Shown: in pieces, positions 53,959 through 62,716 of the stretch
Layout: each line of letters opens with the position of its first letter
Position numbering within the stretch: the stretch's first letter is position 1
Assembly (NCBI RefSeq): GCF_000014565.1
Contig: NC_008269.1
Span: forward strand, 992,001-1,056,000
DNA length: 64,000 nucleotides
Direction: 5' to 3'
Source of the DNA: Rhodococcus jostii RHA1
GTDB lineage: Bacteria > Actinomycetota > Actinomycetes > Mycobacteriales > Mycobacteriaceae
The notes under the pieces: generated by a model
What the model was told of the DNA's origin: nothing
What the model saw: only the letters and a program-made list of their open reading frames with translations
Databases searched by the model: none
Translations under genes and position numbers: made by a program

Positions 53959-55533
53959 TCAGCGGTTGGAAAGCCTCGACATGGGGCGTTCGGCGCACGT
54001 GTCGACCCAGATTCTGTCGAGCAGGCACTTCTCCGGATCGGTCAACCGGGTGGATAGATACCGTCGGTACTCTGCGACATCGCGGAAATCGAACCGCTCG
54101 ATCACGCGGTCCGTACCGACCTCAGCCGTCCAGCGGCGCGCGCCGAGACGGCGGCGGGCGCGTGCGAGGTCGCGCCGAAGTGCCCGAAACGACGCATGTC
54201 CGCCGGGCCGTAATTGATAGATCACGGTCACCCGGACCGGTGCCGACTCCTCCACCACCGGTGCCAGCGGAATCGCGGTCCGCGTACCCGCGGCGTCGAG
54301 AGTGGGGGCGATCGTCTCCGCCGGCACGATCCCATGGACAAGCGCGCCGATGCCCGCGCCGACCATCACTACGGACGCCGTACCAAATGCGAGCTCGAGG
54401 GAGAAGAGATCGGCGAGCGCCCCCCAGACGATTGAGCCGACCGCCTGGCAGCCCTGGAAGACCAGCAGCATCAAGGCAATGGTACGGGCCCGGATCCACG
54501 TCGGCAGAGCGCCGTGGGCGGCCATCATCCAGGAGCTCTGCACACCGACCCACGAGGCGCCGACGACCGCCATGAGCACGGCGACGACCACAACATTCGA
54601 CACCGTGGCGACCGCGGCAAGAACGGCAGCATAGGCGAGTGATCCGGCGCAGATGAACGCGTTCTGCGTGATCCGGCGGCGAATGGGCATCACCGCCACG
54701 GTGCCTACGACGGCACCGAACCCGACGAGCCCGAACATCAGGCCGAACTGACTCGAGGACAGGCCCAACCGCTCGTATGCGATCACGGGCAGCAGAGCCC
54801 ACAGACAACTCGAGGGCATCCCGAAGACCGAGAGGCGGTACAAAAGTCGCCGGGTCCAAGCGGAATTCCAGACGAACCGCGTCGCCGCCGCCAGTGCTGG
54901 GAGCATCCGTTCGGATGAGCGCGGCATTGCCGAGCCCACGCGCCTCCGCGAGCGCAGCGGCACGACCAGCACGGCGAAGACGACGCCCAACGCCAGAAAG
55001 AGGGCCTCGGACGTCGTCGCGGTCAACAGTGCACCACCGATGATCGGGCCGATTGCACGGGCGCCGTTGTAGGAGGCGCCATCGAGGATGGCCGCGGTAC
55101 CCGCGAGGGGTCGGCCCACGATGTGCGGCATGAGTGATTGCCACGCGATCGTGATAGTCGACAGCCCGGCGCCGACCGCGCCGACCGTCGCGAGCATCAG
55201 CCATGGGGGCACGTCGCCGGTACTTGCGAGCACGGCCGCGGCTACCGCCGCACTCGCAAGGACGAGTAGCGCTCCGCGCATCAAGACCGGCCCCGCCCCG
55301 CGCTCACCCCAGACGCCCATCGGAAGTGCGAACAGGAGGAAGGGAATCGCTAGCGCTGTCTGAACGGAGGCGATGACCGTCGAGGATTCCCCGGACACGG
55401 TCAGTGTCCACTGGACCGCAACGACGAATACCCAGACGCACACATTGGTCACGCATTGGACGGCAACGAGGACTGTGAAGTCCGCGTTGCGGAGCGGATC
55501 TCGGAGCGAGGAGGTAGCCGCACCGGGCTGCAT
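53959..55533 (-). CDS. MFS transporter of the EntS/MFS_3 type with C-terminal cytosolic domain
   Basis: A 524-residue membrane exporter from ATG 55533 (AAGGAG 9 bases upstream). About 12 spans occupy residues 15-415. MFS_3 hallmarks are FTVLVAVQCVTNVCVWVFVVAVQWTL at the N-terminus and WQSLMPHIVGRPLAGTAAILDGASYNGARAIGP in the middle. After the last span a soluble region of about 100 residues (VTVIYQLRPGGHASFRALRRDLARARRRLGARRW and on) has the look of an antibiotic-biosynthesis-monooxygenase-like ferredoxin fold, as in other MFS_3 members. It probably expels a pathway intermediate or takes up substrate. It lies 81 bases after the FAD dehydrogenase gene. Confidence 0.9.
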   Translation of the reverse strand: MQPGAATSSLRDPLRNADFTVLVAVQCVTNVCVWVFVVAVQWTLTVSGESSTVIASVQTALAIPFLLFALPMGVWGERGAGPVLMRGALLVLASAAVAAAVLASTGDVPPWLMLATVGAVGAGLSTITIAWQSLMPHIVGRPLAGTAAILDGASYNGARAIGPIIGGALLTATTSEALFLALGVVFAVLVVPLRSRRRVGSAMPRSSERMLPALAAATRFVWNSAWTRRLLYRLSVFGMPSSCLWALLPVIAYERLGLSSSQFGLMFGLVGFGAVVGTVAVMPIRRRITQNAFICAGSLAYAAVLAAVATVSNVVVVAVLMAVVGASWVGVQSSWMMAAHGALPTWIRARTIALMLLVFQGCQAVGSIVWGALADLFSLELAFGTASVVMVGAGIGALVHGIVPAETIAPTLDAAGTRTAIPLAPVVEESAPVRVTVIYQLRPGGHASFRALRRDLARARRRLGARRWTAEVGTDRVIERFDFRDVAEYRRYLSTRLTDPEKCLLDRIWVDTCAERPMSRLSNR

Positions 55534-55614
55534 CAGTGATTCTCCTTTCCAATCAGCTGGCGGCGCTCCTGATGGATCCTGTGCCATGCACCGGTCGGAG
55601 CGAAGTCGACGGCC

Positions 55615-56949
55615 TCACGCGGTGACGACCGCACGATCGGCTGCAGCTCGGTCCGCCGCGGCGAGGCCGAACACGAGGGCCGGGGCGATGCCGCCGGTGT
55701 AGGCGTGGTCGTAGAGGCCGCCGGTGTCGGATCCCGCAGCGAACAGACCCTCGATCGTTCCGCCCGCAGCGGCGAGGACGCGGCCGTTCTCGTCGATGCG
55801 AACGCCGTGGAACGGGAACGTCAGCGCTGGGCACGCCTCGATCACGTAGTACGGGCCCCTGTCCAAGGGCTCGGCGTCGTAGGCGCGCGGCGGTCGCACC
55901 GCACGTCCTGCCGCATTGATCCTGCCGATCTCCTCGGCGATCACGGCACCGTCATAACCCCACTCCTCGGGCAAGTACGCGAAATCGTCGAGACTCTCGG
56001 CGAACCCGCACCTGCCGCCGCGGCGTTGTGCGAGGTCGAATTTGTCGATGGCAACGGCACCCTCCACGTAGCTGCCGGTGATCCAGTCGCGGTAGACCCG
56101 CTCGTCGGCCACCAGAAGTCCGCGGGACTCGGGCTGTTCGAGCAGGGCCATCGTGGTCAAGTGATCGCCGGCGGTCTCGTCGATGAACCGGCGGCTGTCG
56201 AGATTGAACAGCAACGCGTGCTCGCTGTAGTACAGCGACAGTGCCACGAAGTCGGCGGGCTCACGGAAGCTCACCCCGGTAGGAATGAGGTGTCCATAAA
56301 AGCCGGAGCGATCCTTCCCCGTCGCGGCACCAACGGCCTCGGCCAGCCGTAATCCATCACCGACGCTGGTCGGGTTGGAACGTAGCTGCATCGCGCTCGC
56401 CGCTGGATGGATGTGCTTGTTCGCCGCCTCGGGATTCGCCTGGAATCCTCCGGTCGCGATGATCGTTGCGCGAGCGCGGATCTCCCGTTCGGTACCGTCC
56501 GCCAGGCGCACCCGCGCCCCGACGACGGAACCGTCCTCGGTAAGAAGCCTGAGAGTGCTAGTGCTGGTGATCAGTTCGCCGCCGACCCGGATTCGCTTGC
56601 GGCACTCGCCGATGTACTGGTTGGTGTCGAACTGGTGGCCTGTGCCGTAACGCAGGACCGTCACGGCGTCCGCGCACTCGACGTCGAGCGAGCGAATCCA
56701 CTCGATACCTGGTGCGAATCCGTCGACGAGCGCGCGTCGCAAGGCGGGGCTGCCATTGGGGTTGACTTCGTCCATCACCTCGTGCGACGGCGCCGTCCAT
56801 GCATACCCGGCGAACTGGGCAGACCCGCCGACCGTGGCGGACTTCTCGACGACGATGACCGAACTACCCCGGCTCAGGGAGCGGGCGGCCGCGGTCAGTC
56901 CTGCCATGCCCGCGCCGATGACGAGTACGTCGGTGTCAATTCCTGGCAT
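55615..56949 (-). CDS. FAD-dependent dehydrogenase of the fumarate reductase/KstD superfamily
   Basis: A 444-residue flavoprotein. N-terminal FAD motif VLVIGAGMAGLTAAARSLSRGSSVIVVEKSATVGGSA; then IIATGGFQANPEA near 165; C-terminal FAD loop GLFAAGSDTGGLYDHAYTGGIAPALVFG. Shorter than KstD (about 510-560 residues) and without its S-G-G-G segment, so closer to tricarballylate or fumarate reductase-like dehydrogenases. It would introduce or remove a C=C bond adjacent to a carbonyl. A TGAA-N5-TTCA dyad lies about 55 bases upstream. Confidence 0.88.
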   Translation of the reverse strand: MPGIDTDVLVIGAGMAGLTAAARSLSRGSSVIVVEKSATVGGSAQFAGYAWTAPSHEVMDEVNPNGSPALRRALVDGFAPGIEWIRSLDVECADAVTVLRYGTGHQFDTNQYIGECRKRIRVGGELITSTSTLRLLTEDGSVVGARVRLADGTEREIRARATIIATGGFQANPEAANKHIHPAASAMQLRSNPTSVGDGLRLAEAVGAATGKDRSGFYGHLIPTGVSFREPADFVALSLYYSEHALLFNLDSRRFIDETAGDHLTTMALLEQPESRGLLVADERVYRDWITGSYVEGAVAIDKFDLAQRRGGRCGFAESLDDFAYLPEEWGYDGAVIAEEIGRINAAGRAVRPPRAYDAEPLDRGPYYVIEACPALTFPFHGVRIDENGRVLAAAGGTIEGLFAAGSDTGGLYDHAYTGGIAPALVFGLAAADRAAADRAVVTA

Positions 56950-57004
56950 ATCGTGCCCCTCCGTTGTGCTGCTGTAGTGTCTGCGGTCACATTAGCTCCC
57001 TAAT

Positions 57005-57017
57005 TGAAGTCAGTTCA
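57005..57017. promoter_or_regulatory. Regulon dyad, site D
   Basis: TGAAgtcagTTCA, extended to TTGAA-GTCAG-TTCAA (5-bp arms), about 55 bases upstream of the FAD dehydrogenase/MFS operon. Confidence 0.65.
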
Positions 57018-57605
57018 AGTCTTGGTGCATGGTGGTTCGACCGCCGCGCCAGTAACGGATGACAGCGGAGCCTGGTTCCGCTCGCGGAGGGATCGTTCGG
57101 CAGCGCGACGGCTTGAAAATGCTCGACAACGCCTACGATCCCCGACGCATGGCGCACCATCCAAGGTGTGTGACAACCGGGTGCAGCGGCGGGGCTACTA
57201 CCGACTATCTATAGGCACGAGTTCGGGAGAACCGTGTGAAACCGCTACTGAGAGTGCAAAATTTCAACGTTTCGAGTGACGGAATCTGTGGTCGGAGCCC
57301 GGGCATCGGAGGGCTCACCGACGACCCGGCCCGCGAGTTCCGAGGGCAGCGAGGGCCCGGAGCGGGACTTCGCCACAGTGCTCGCCGACTACGACGAACA
57401 CGACACCCTCGCCCTGGCGGAGATCGAGCAGTGGTCGCCCCGCACCCGAAGGATCGACGAACGGGACTTCAGGTCTCGGCCGCTGCCAAGGGGTAGGTGT
57501 CAGGTCGGCCCAAGGCCGAAAACCCCTGTGTGCTCTGCGGGCGTGACGGTTGACGGACCGCGCGCGTGTCCCGTATCCGTTCGAGCGCACTGTCCTGGTC
57601 GGCGT
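57018..57605. other. Gap without firm gene
   Basis: About 590 bases. A plus-strand frame from GTG 57276 is open to 57977 and starts with protein-like sequence (ATVLADYDEHDTLALAEIEQ) but runs antisense through the next two genes and soon loses coding character. It may be the remains of a gene. Confidence 0.4.
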
Positions 57606-57827
57606 TCATCGACGTCGCGGCAACTGCTCCTGCGCGTTTCCAACGGCCGACATGAGGTCGCGACCCAGACGCTGATAGGTGCGCAGCCACGCTGCGTCGA
57701 CCGGTTCGTCGTGCAGGTGCGCCATCAGCGTTTCGCTGTTGTTGCCGGAGTCCAACCATCGGCGCATCTCGGTGGTGCGATCCTGCACGGCGTGCAGCAA
57801 CTGCTCTGGAACGGTCGCATTCGTCAT
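57606..57827 (-). CDS. Small hypothetical protein (73 residues)
   Basis: From ATG 57827 with GGGAGG upstream: MTNATVPEQLLHAVQDRTTE, then RRWLDSGNNSETLMAHLHDE and a helical end. Predicted all-helical and soluble. No family recognised. It follows another small gene on the same strand by about 95 bases. Confidence 0.6.
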   Translation of the reverse strand: MTNATVPEQLLHAVQDRTTEMRRWLDSGNNSETLMAHLHDEPVDAAWLRTYQRLGRDLMSAVGNAQEQLPRRR

Positions 57828-57922
57828 CGGGTGCCGTCCTCCCTTGCCGTTCACCTCAACGTTTTTCGTTGCTCTGGTGGCGCGTTGGCTGTCATGCGTT
57901 CCCCCGTCGGTGGCCGCCACCG

Positions 57923-58282
57923 TCAGGCGTATTCGCGTGAGTCGGCCTCGTCGAGCGAGTCCCAGACGATCTCGTAGCGCCGGCGGGTCAGGTCGTCGGC
58001 GTCGGTGAGGAGCTCCTCGAACAGTGACCGGGGGTCGGCGTGCCACGACCGGGCCAGGGCCTCGACCTCCCGCGGAGTAAAGAGGCCGGACCGGGTGGCG
58101 GCGAGAACCCAGTCGTCGAAGTCGCGGTCTCGGATCCGCTCGACCGCGTCGAGGTCGACGTTCCCATCCTCGAGGTCGAACGAGAACATTGCCGCGACGA
58201 GGTCTCGGGGCGACTGGCTGGCGATATCGGCGGCGACCCGGCCCGCGATGATGGTGTTGCGGACCAGCTGTTCTGTGGTCAT
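57923..58282 (-). CDS. Hypothetical acidic helical protein (119 residues)
   Basis: From ATG 58282 (GAGGAGG about 11 bases upstream); the frame from 58390 adds residues without start support. VRNTIIAGRVAADIASQSPR is followed by an acidic region (DLEDGNVDLDAVERIRDRDFDDWVLAAT) and FTPREVEALARSWHADPRSLFEELL. No cysteines or membrane segments. Resembles unnamed actinobacterial proteins; no function can be given. Confidence 0.6.
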   Translation of the reverse strand: MTTEQLVRNTIIAGRVAADIASQSPRDLVAAMFSFDLEDGNVDLDAVERIRDRDFDDWVLAATRSGLFTPREVEALARSWHADPRSLFEELLTDADDLTRRRYEIVWDSLDEADSREYA

Positions 58283-58671
58283 GGCGACCGCACCTCCTCG
58301 AGTGGGCGCGGGTTCCGACTCACTCTGTGTGTCGATTCGTGGGGGAGCCTTGGACGGCGTGTTTCTCAGCAGGGTAAGGCATCTCCGCAACCCTAGCTGT
58401 GGCTTGCGTCACATTACCGGGCGGTAGTGATCGAACCCGCAGGACGAGCCTGTCGGATGCGGCCATGGTCCCCCTGTTCAAGTGGTGGCCGGATGGCATG
58501 CGACCCAGTGGAACTGGTCGATCGACCTAGGTGAAACTGGACGATCGACCTAATGGTGTTTGCGCGCAACATATTCCACACTGTCCCCGGAGCCGACTCG
58601 GTTCAGCGGTGCTCGGGTAGTGGTGTCGGCACGAATATTCGGGCCGCCGAGGGAGAGCAGGGGACGGCTGG

Positions 58672-59694
58672 ATGCGGACACATCGACAGATGAGGTGGAC
58701 GGCCGCGGCCGCGGGCATGGGGCTGGCGGTGAGCATGCTGGGGGCGCCAGTCGCGGCGGCGGAGGAGGTTCCGGACCTGCCCGGGGCGATTTCGGTGTGG
58801 CAGGTCCCGGACCGGGTCGGTCCCGCCCACATTACGCATCACGATGCCGCCCGGTATGCGCGGCAGCACCCGGGATCGGTTCCGCCCGGCGTCAACGACT
58901 ACACCTGCACCCCCACCGCCGACCATCCGAGGCCGGTGGTGCTGGTGCACGGCACGGACTCGAACGCGTACTCGGACTGGGCGGCGCTCGGTCCGCGACT
59001 GGCCGGGTCGGGGTACTGCGTGTTCGCGCTCAATTACGGCGGCGAGCCCGGGGGCGACAACTACGGAACCGAGGACATGACGGTCAGCGCCGGTCAGCTG
59101 GCACAGTTCGTGGACGAGGTCCGCGACGCGACCGCCGCTGCCGAGGTCGACATCGTCGGCTACTCGCAAGGGGCGACGGTGGCCCGGTTTTACGTCAACC
59201 GGCTCGGTGGTGCGGCGGCGGTCGATCAGTGGATCGGTCTGGCCTCACCGACCTACGGGGGCACCCTGTTCGGTCTCGTTCCGGTCCTCGAGCAGACGCC
59301 CGGCGGCATGCAGTGGGCGCGTGAGGCGATTCCCCCGGAATTGGTGTCGCCCGCGTTGGAGCAGCAGGCCCAGGGATCGTCGTTCCTCGACGACCTCAAC
59401 GGCGGCGCAGACACCGTGCCGGGGACCCGGTACACGACGATCGGCTCGCGGCTCGACGAGGTCATTCAGCCGGCGACGAATATCGCGTTGCGCGACGGGT
59501 CGGCGACGAACCTGATGATCGGGGACCTGTGCCCGTCCAATCAGTCCGGGCATTTCCGGATGCCCTACGACGAGTACACCGTGGAACTGGTGATGGGTGT
59601 GCTCGATCCCGCACAGGCGCCGGCACCGCCGCCCTGCACCGTGGTCCCGGCGGGCACGGGGGTACTGGAGATGATCCTCACCGAGAAGTTCTGA
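58672..59694 (+). CDS. Secreted alpha/beta-hydrolase lipase
   Basis: A 340-residue exported triacylglycerol-lipase-like enzyme. Signal peptide: basic MRTHRQMRW, a hydrophobic core and AxA-type cleavage at PVAAAEE near residue 31. The mature protein has PVVLVHGTDSNAYSDWAALGPRL with the oxyanion loop, the nucleophile elbow GYSQGA near 164, and a late SGHFRMPYDE with the likely catalytic His. Four cysteines can form disulfides, as expected outside the cell. Typical of actinobacterial secreted lipases (EstA/lipase class 2 type). Confidence 0.92.
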   Translation: MRTHRQMRWTAAAAGMGLAVSMLGAPVAAAEEVPDLPGAISVWQVPDRVGPAHITHHDAARYARQHPGSVPPGVNDYTCTPTADHPRPVVLVHGTDSNAYSDWAALGPRLAGSGYCVFALNYGGEPGGDNYGTEDMTVSAGQLAQFVDEVRDATAAAEVDIVGYSQGATVARFYVNRLGGAAAVDQWIGLASPTYGGTLFGLVPVLEQTPGGMQWAREAIPPELVSPALEQQAQGSSFLDDLNGGADTVPGTRYTTIGSRLDEVIQPATNIALRDGSATNLMIGDLCPSNQSGHFRMPYDEYTVELVMGVLDPAQAPAPPPCTVVPAGTGVLEMILTEKF

Positions 59695-59927
59695 TGGCTG
59701 CGGCGTCAGGGGCTGATGGGTCGCGGCACCACGGCGGCGCGCCTGTTGAGCGCCGGTATGGAGAGGATGCGGAAACCTGCTCGCCGGGTGGTGGCTACGG
59801 GGCTGTCGCTGAGGCCGCCGCGGATCGAGCCGGTAACGGTGCGGGTGCCCGCGCGGATACAGTCACCGTGTCCTGACGAGGGGGCGCAGAGGGAGCAGGA
59901 CGTGATGCGGCGAGGTTTCAGGGGTTG

Positions 59928-61094
59928 ATGGCGGCGGTGCTCGGTGTCCTCTTCCTCGCAATGATGGTTCCGGTGCCGGCGAACGCGGAACCGCTGTATC
60001 CGTGGCCCGACCCGGACCCGTTCTACCTCGCGCCCGCCGATCTCGGGGCCACGGCACCGGGCGATGTGGTGCGGACGCGGCGGATCGACACCTGGATGTA
60101 CGCCAACTCCGACGGGTGGCAGGTCGCGTTCCGGTCGACGAACTCGGCCGGCAACCCCATTCTGGCGGTCACGACGGTGCTCCTACCTAGGGGTGTGGCG
60201 AATCCGCCGTTGGTGTCGTATCAGGCGATCGTGAACTCGTTGGGAACCAAGTGCGCGCCCTCGCGGGCGCTGTTCAACCTGGAGATGCAGGAATCGCCGG
60301 GAATGTTGCTGGGCCTGCAGCGGGGGTGGGCGGTCTCGGTGCCCGATCACCTCGGCCCGACCGGTGCGTACGGGGCCGCCAAGCTCGGCGGCATGATCAC
60401 CCTGGACAGTGTCCGTGCGGTGCAGCGGGTGACCGAACTGGGGTTGGCGAACAGTCCCGTCGCGTTGGCCGGTTACTCGGGTGGGGGAATGGCCAGCGCG
60501 TGGGCGGCGGCGCTCGCGCCGACCTATGCGCCGGAGCTGAGGCTGGCGGCGGTGGTGCAGGGCGGTGTGCCGGCGGATCTCGAGCAGATGGCCGAGGGGT
60601 TGGGGTTCAACCCGCATCCGGGGTTCGGGCTGGCCTTCGCGGCGGCGGTCGGTCTCGAGCGGGAGTACCCGACCCGGTTGCCGGTGTCCTCGCAACTGAA
60701 CGAGACCGGTTTGTGGTTGCGGGAATGGATGAGCAACGAGTGCCGGCGGTTCCTGCTGTTCCACGGTGCGTTCCGCAACGCCGGGCAGTTGGCCGCGTCG
60801 AGGAGTCTGATGGCGAGTTCGGCGGCGCGGCAGGTGTTGCGGGAGAACAGTCTCCGCTATTTCGAGGGGGTGCCGACGGCGCCGGTGTATATGTGGCACG
60901 GCACGCTCGATGGGCTCACCCCGTTCGATTCGGTGGCGGAGGTGGCGCACCGGTACTGCGCGGCGGGTGCGAGGTTGACGTTCGTGCCCTATGACATTTC
61001 CGAGCACATGACCACCGCGGTGGTGGGTTTCCCGGATGCGTACGAGTTCATCGCGGCACGTTTCCGGGGTGAGCCCGCCCCAACACGGTGCTAA
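59928..61094 (+). CDS. Secreted lipase of the LIP (secretory lipase) family
   Basis: A 388-residue alpha/beta hydrolase. PLVSYQAIVNSLGTKCAPS, the nucleophile elbow GYSGGGMASAWAAALAPTYAPELRLAAVVQGG, the acid in WHGTLDGLTPFDS and the His in ISEHMTTA define the family. The signal peptide is odd: from ATG 59928 it lacks the basic start (MAAVLGVLFLAMMVPVPANA). A well-placed ATG at 59904 gives MRRGFRG and then a stop; one additional G in the run at 59920-59924 would join it into a perfect signal peptide. Cysteines near 95, 262, 335 and the C-terminus suggest disulfides. It follows another secreted lipase gene. Confidence 0.88.
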   Translation: MAAVLGVLFLAMMVPVPANAEPLYPWPDPDPFYLAPADLGATAPGDVVRTRRIDTWMYANSDGWQVAFRSTNSAGNPILAVTTVLLPRGVANPPLVSYQAIVNSLGTKCAPSRALFNLEMQESPGMLLGLQRGWAVSVPDHLGPTGAYGAAKLGGMITLDSVRAVQRVTELGLANSPVALAGYSGGGMASAWAAALAPTYAPELRLAAVVQGGVPADLEQMAEGLGFNPHPGFGLAFAAAVGLEREYPTRLPVSSQLNETGLWLREWMSNECRRFLLFHGAFRNAGQLAASRSLMASSAARQVLRENSLRYFEGVPTAPVYMWHGTLDGLTPFDSVAEVAHRYCAAGARLTFVPYDISEHMTTAVVGFPDAYEFIAARFRGEPAPTRC

Positions 61095-61401
61095 CCGCCG
61101 GCCCAGGCCGCGCCGAACTGAAAGGTGCATGACGCCCCGGTTCCCGGCTCGTCGCCTGCACAGTCAGCTCTGGGTGGCGTCAGGCGTCGTTGGCACGAAT
61201 CTCGTTAGTAGCCGGGTGATTACGTGACTAGCACGGATTGGGTCCAGGAGGGAGCGTCGTAGACGACCGTCTCACCGCACGGGATCTTTCGGGGCAGGCT
61301 CGAGTTGTGCCGTGTTCGGCGCCTGAAGTATCGCGCACCGTGGGGTCCGTGTCGCTCGACAAAAGGGGGTTGAACTGCCGTTTCAGGCTTACCGTGGCGG
61401 T

Positions 61402-61770
61402 ATGAGAGGTGAGGAGGCGCGCGTGGCCCGGGACTTCGCGGAGTGGTTGTCGTCTCAGGGCTGGACGGTCCGTACCGACGAGGATGTCGTCGACATCGTT
61501 GCCGAGAAGGACGGACGCCTGCTCTACGCCGAGGTCAAGGGTGCGACCGCCGCGCCGGGGTTGGACGTCGATACCGCCATCGGGCAGCTCGTGCGGCGGA
61601 TGCCGAGCGAGGCGGATCAGTCGGTGTCGTTCGCGCTGGTCGTGCGTGACGAGCCGCGTTCGGTAGAAGCTGCGGTGCGGGCACCGCAGCGGATTCTGGA
61701 TCTGTTGGGGATGGCGCTGTATGCGGTCGATGAGGACGGCAGCGTGCGGCAGCTCTTCGGCCGCGTATGA
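61402..61770 (+). CDS. Small PD-(D/E)xK nuclease-fold protein
   Basis: 122 residues. EEARVARDFAEWLSSQGWTV, then D31-I-V-A-E-K and LLYAE44VK46GATAA display the restriction-endonuclease-like core: an N-terminal helix with Glu, an Asp on strand 2 and E-x-K on strand 3. The remainder has a helix (AIGQLVRRM) and VSFALVVRDEP strands. Similar short nuclease-fold proteins of unknown role are common in actinobacteria. It lies about 80 bases before a tRNA gene. No toxin-antitoxin or methylase partner is visible. Confidence 0.7.
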   Translation: MRGEEARVARDFAEWLSSQGWTVRTDEDVVDIVAEKDGRLLYAEVKGATAAPGLDVDTAIGQLVRRMPSEADQSVSFALVVRDEPRSVEAAVRAPQRILDLLGMALYAVDEDGSVRQLFGRV

Positions 61771-61853
61771 GACTGTTCCCGGCACGGGCGGGGATGGACA
61801 GCAGGGTGGCCGGTAGCATCACCACACGCGCGATGGCGGGGTAGTGCGGTGAT

Positions 61854-61930
61854 GGGGCGGTAGCTCAGTCGGTTAGAGCCGTGGACTCATAATCCATTGG
61901 TCGCGGGTTCGAGCCCCGCCCGCCCCACCA
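61854..61930 (+). tRNA. tRNA with CAU anticodon (Met elongator, or Ile2)
   Basis: A complete cloverleaf: acceptor GGGGCGG pairing CCGCCCC (61920-61926), D-arm GCTC...GAGC, anticodon stem GTGGA/TCCAT with loop CTCATAA (anticodon CAT), T-arm GCGGG-TTCGAGC-CCCGC, and encoded CCA. The CAU anticodon reads Met, or AUA-Ile when modified to lysidine; sequence alone does not settle this, though elongator Met is the likelier. It is not an initiator tRNA, because the acceptor has a normal first base pair. Confidence 0.95.
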
Positions 61931-62073
61931 TGTGTCGCCTGTAGAGCCGCAGGGAGCCCGTGGAAAAGAGATGTCAGGGCTGCCGCTCCGCCGATCGAGG
62001 GTGGCGATGCGGTGACAGTGGCGGACTCCGCTCAGTTTGTCGACGGCCGAGTTACTCGGATGCTCCGACGTTC

Positions 62074-62364
62074 TCAGGCGCAGTCGCGGCAGAATTGTTG
62101 AGCCGTGTCGGCGAGGCGGCTGCGGTGGTGGACCAGGAAGCAACTGGTGCAGGTAAATTCGTCCGCCTGCTTGGGGATGACGCGGACAGAGAGTTCTTCA
62201 CCGGACAGGTCCGCGCCGGGCAGTTCGAAGGACTCGGCGGTGTCGGTGTCTTCGACGTCGACGACGGGGGACTGGGTGTCTTTCCGGCTGGCGGTCAGCT
62301 GTTCGAGGGAGGTGTCCGGCTCGTCGGATTCGGCGACTCGCGGGGCGTCGTAGTCGGTGGCCAT
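62074..62364 (-). CDS. DUF4193 family protein
   Basis: A 96-residue actinobacterial DUF4193 protein. MATDYDAPRVAESDEPDTSLEQL is followed by ESFELPGADLSGEELSVRVIPKQADEFTCTSCFLVHHRSRL and a final CRDCA. The two CxxC pairs form a zinc-ribbon-like site. The family is conserved among rhodococci and mycobacteria; its function is unknown. Located just after the WhiB-like gene on the same strand (13-base gap), so the two may be co-transcribed. Confidence 0.93.
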   Translation of the reverse strand: MATDYDAPRVAESDEPDTSLEQLTASRKDTQSPVVDVEDTDTAESFELPGADLSGEELSVRVIPKQADEFTCTSCFLVHHRSRLADTAQQFCRDCA

Positions 62365-62377
62365 GGGTGTTCTACCT

Positions 62378-62716
62378 TCACGCTCTGGGGGTTCGGATCC
62401 GCCAGGTTAGAGGGTCCGTCGGCACGACATGCTCGCGGGGTCGGGCCGGGAGGCGGGTGCGCCGGGCGTGGCGGGCGCGCTCGGTTTCGGACATGTCGCC
62501 CCAGATGCCGTAGCCCTCGGTGGCGGTGAGTGCATGAGCGCGGCAGTTGTCGAGCGCGGGACAGTCTTGGCAGATCTGTTTGGCGGCGCGCTCCCGCCGG
62601 GCGCGGACGTTGCCGCGTTCACCGTCGGGGGAGAAGAACAGGTCGGTGTCGGTGCCGCGGTATAAGGCGCGGTGCTGCCAGTCCCGGTCGAGGGGGCGGT
62701 GGAATTGGTCAGGCAC
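62378..62716 (-). CDS. WhiB-like protein lacking the first cluster cysteine
   Basis: A 112-residue WhiB-family protein. Cysteines 49, 52 and 58 (ICQDCPALDNC) give the C-x2-C-x5-C part of the iron-sulfur site, and GIWGDMSETER is the family G(I/V)WG turn before a basic C-terminus. The fourth ligand is absent: DWQHRALYRGTDTDLFF has Tyr19 where WhiB proteins have Cys (A-x-C-R-G). The DNA there reads GCC-TTA-TAC-CGC, with a rare TTA leucine codon. A 4Fe-4S cluster could not be bound in the usual way. The basic tail suggests it still contacts DNA. Confidence 0.88.
   Translation of the reverse strand: MPDQFHRPLDRDWQHRALYRGTDTDLFFSPDGERGNVRARRERAAKQICQDCPALDNCRAHALTATEGYGIWGDMSETERARHARRTRLPARPREHVVPTDPLTWRIRTPRA

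Noticed and set aside
57276..57977. Plus-strand frame of 233 codons
   Set aside because: Starts with protein-like sequence but runs antisense through two better-supported small genes and has no family motif.
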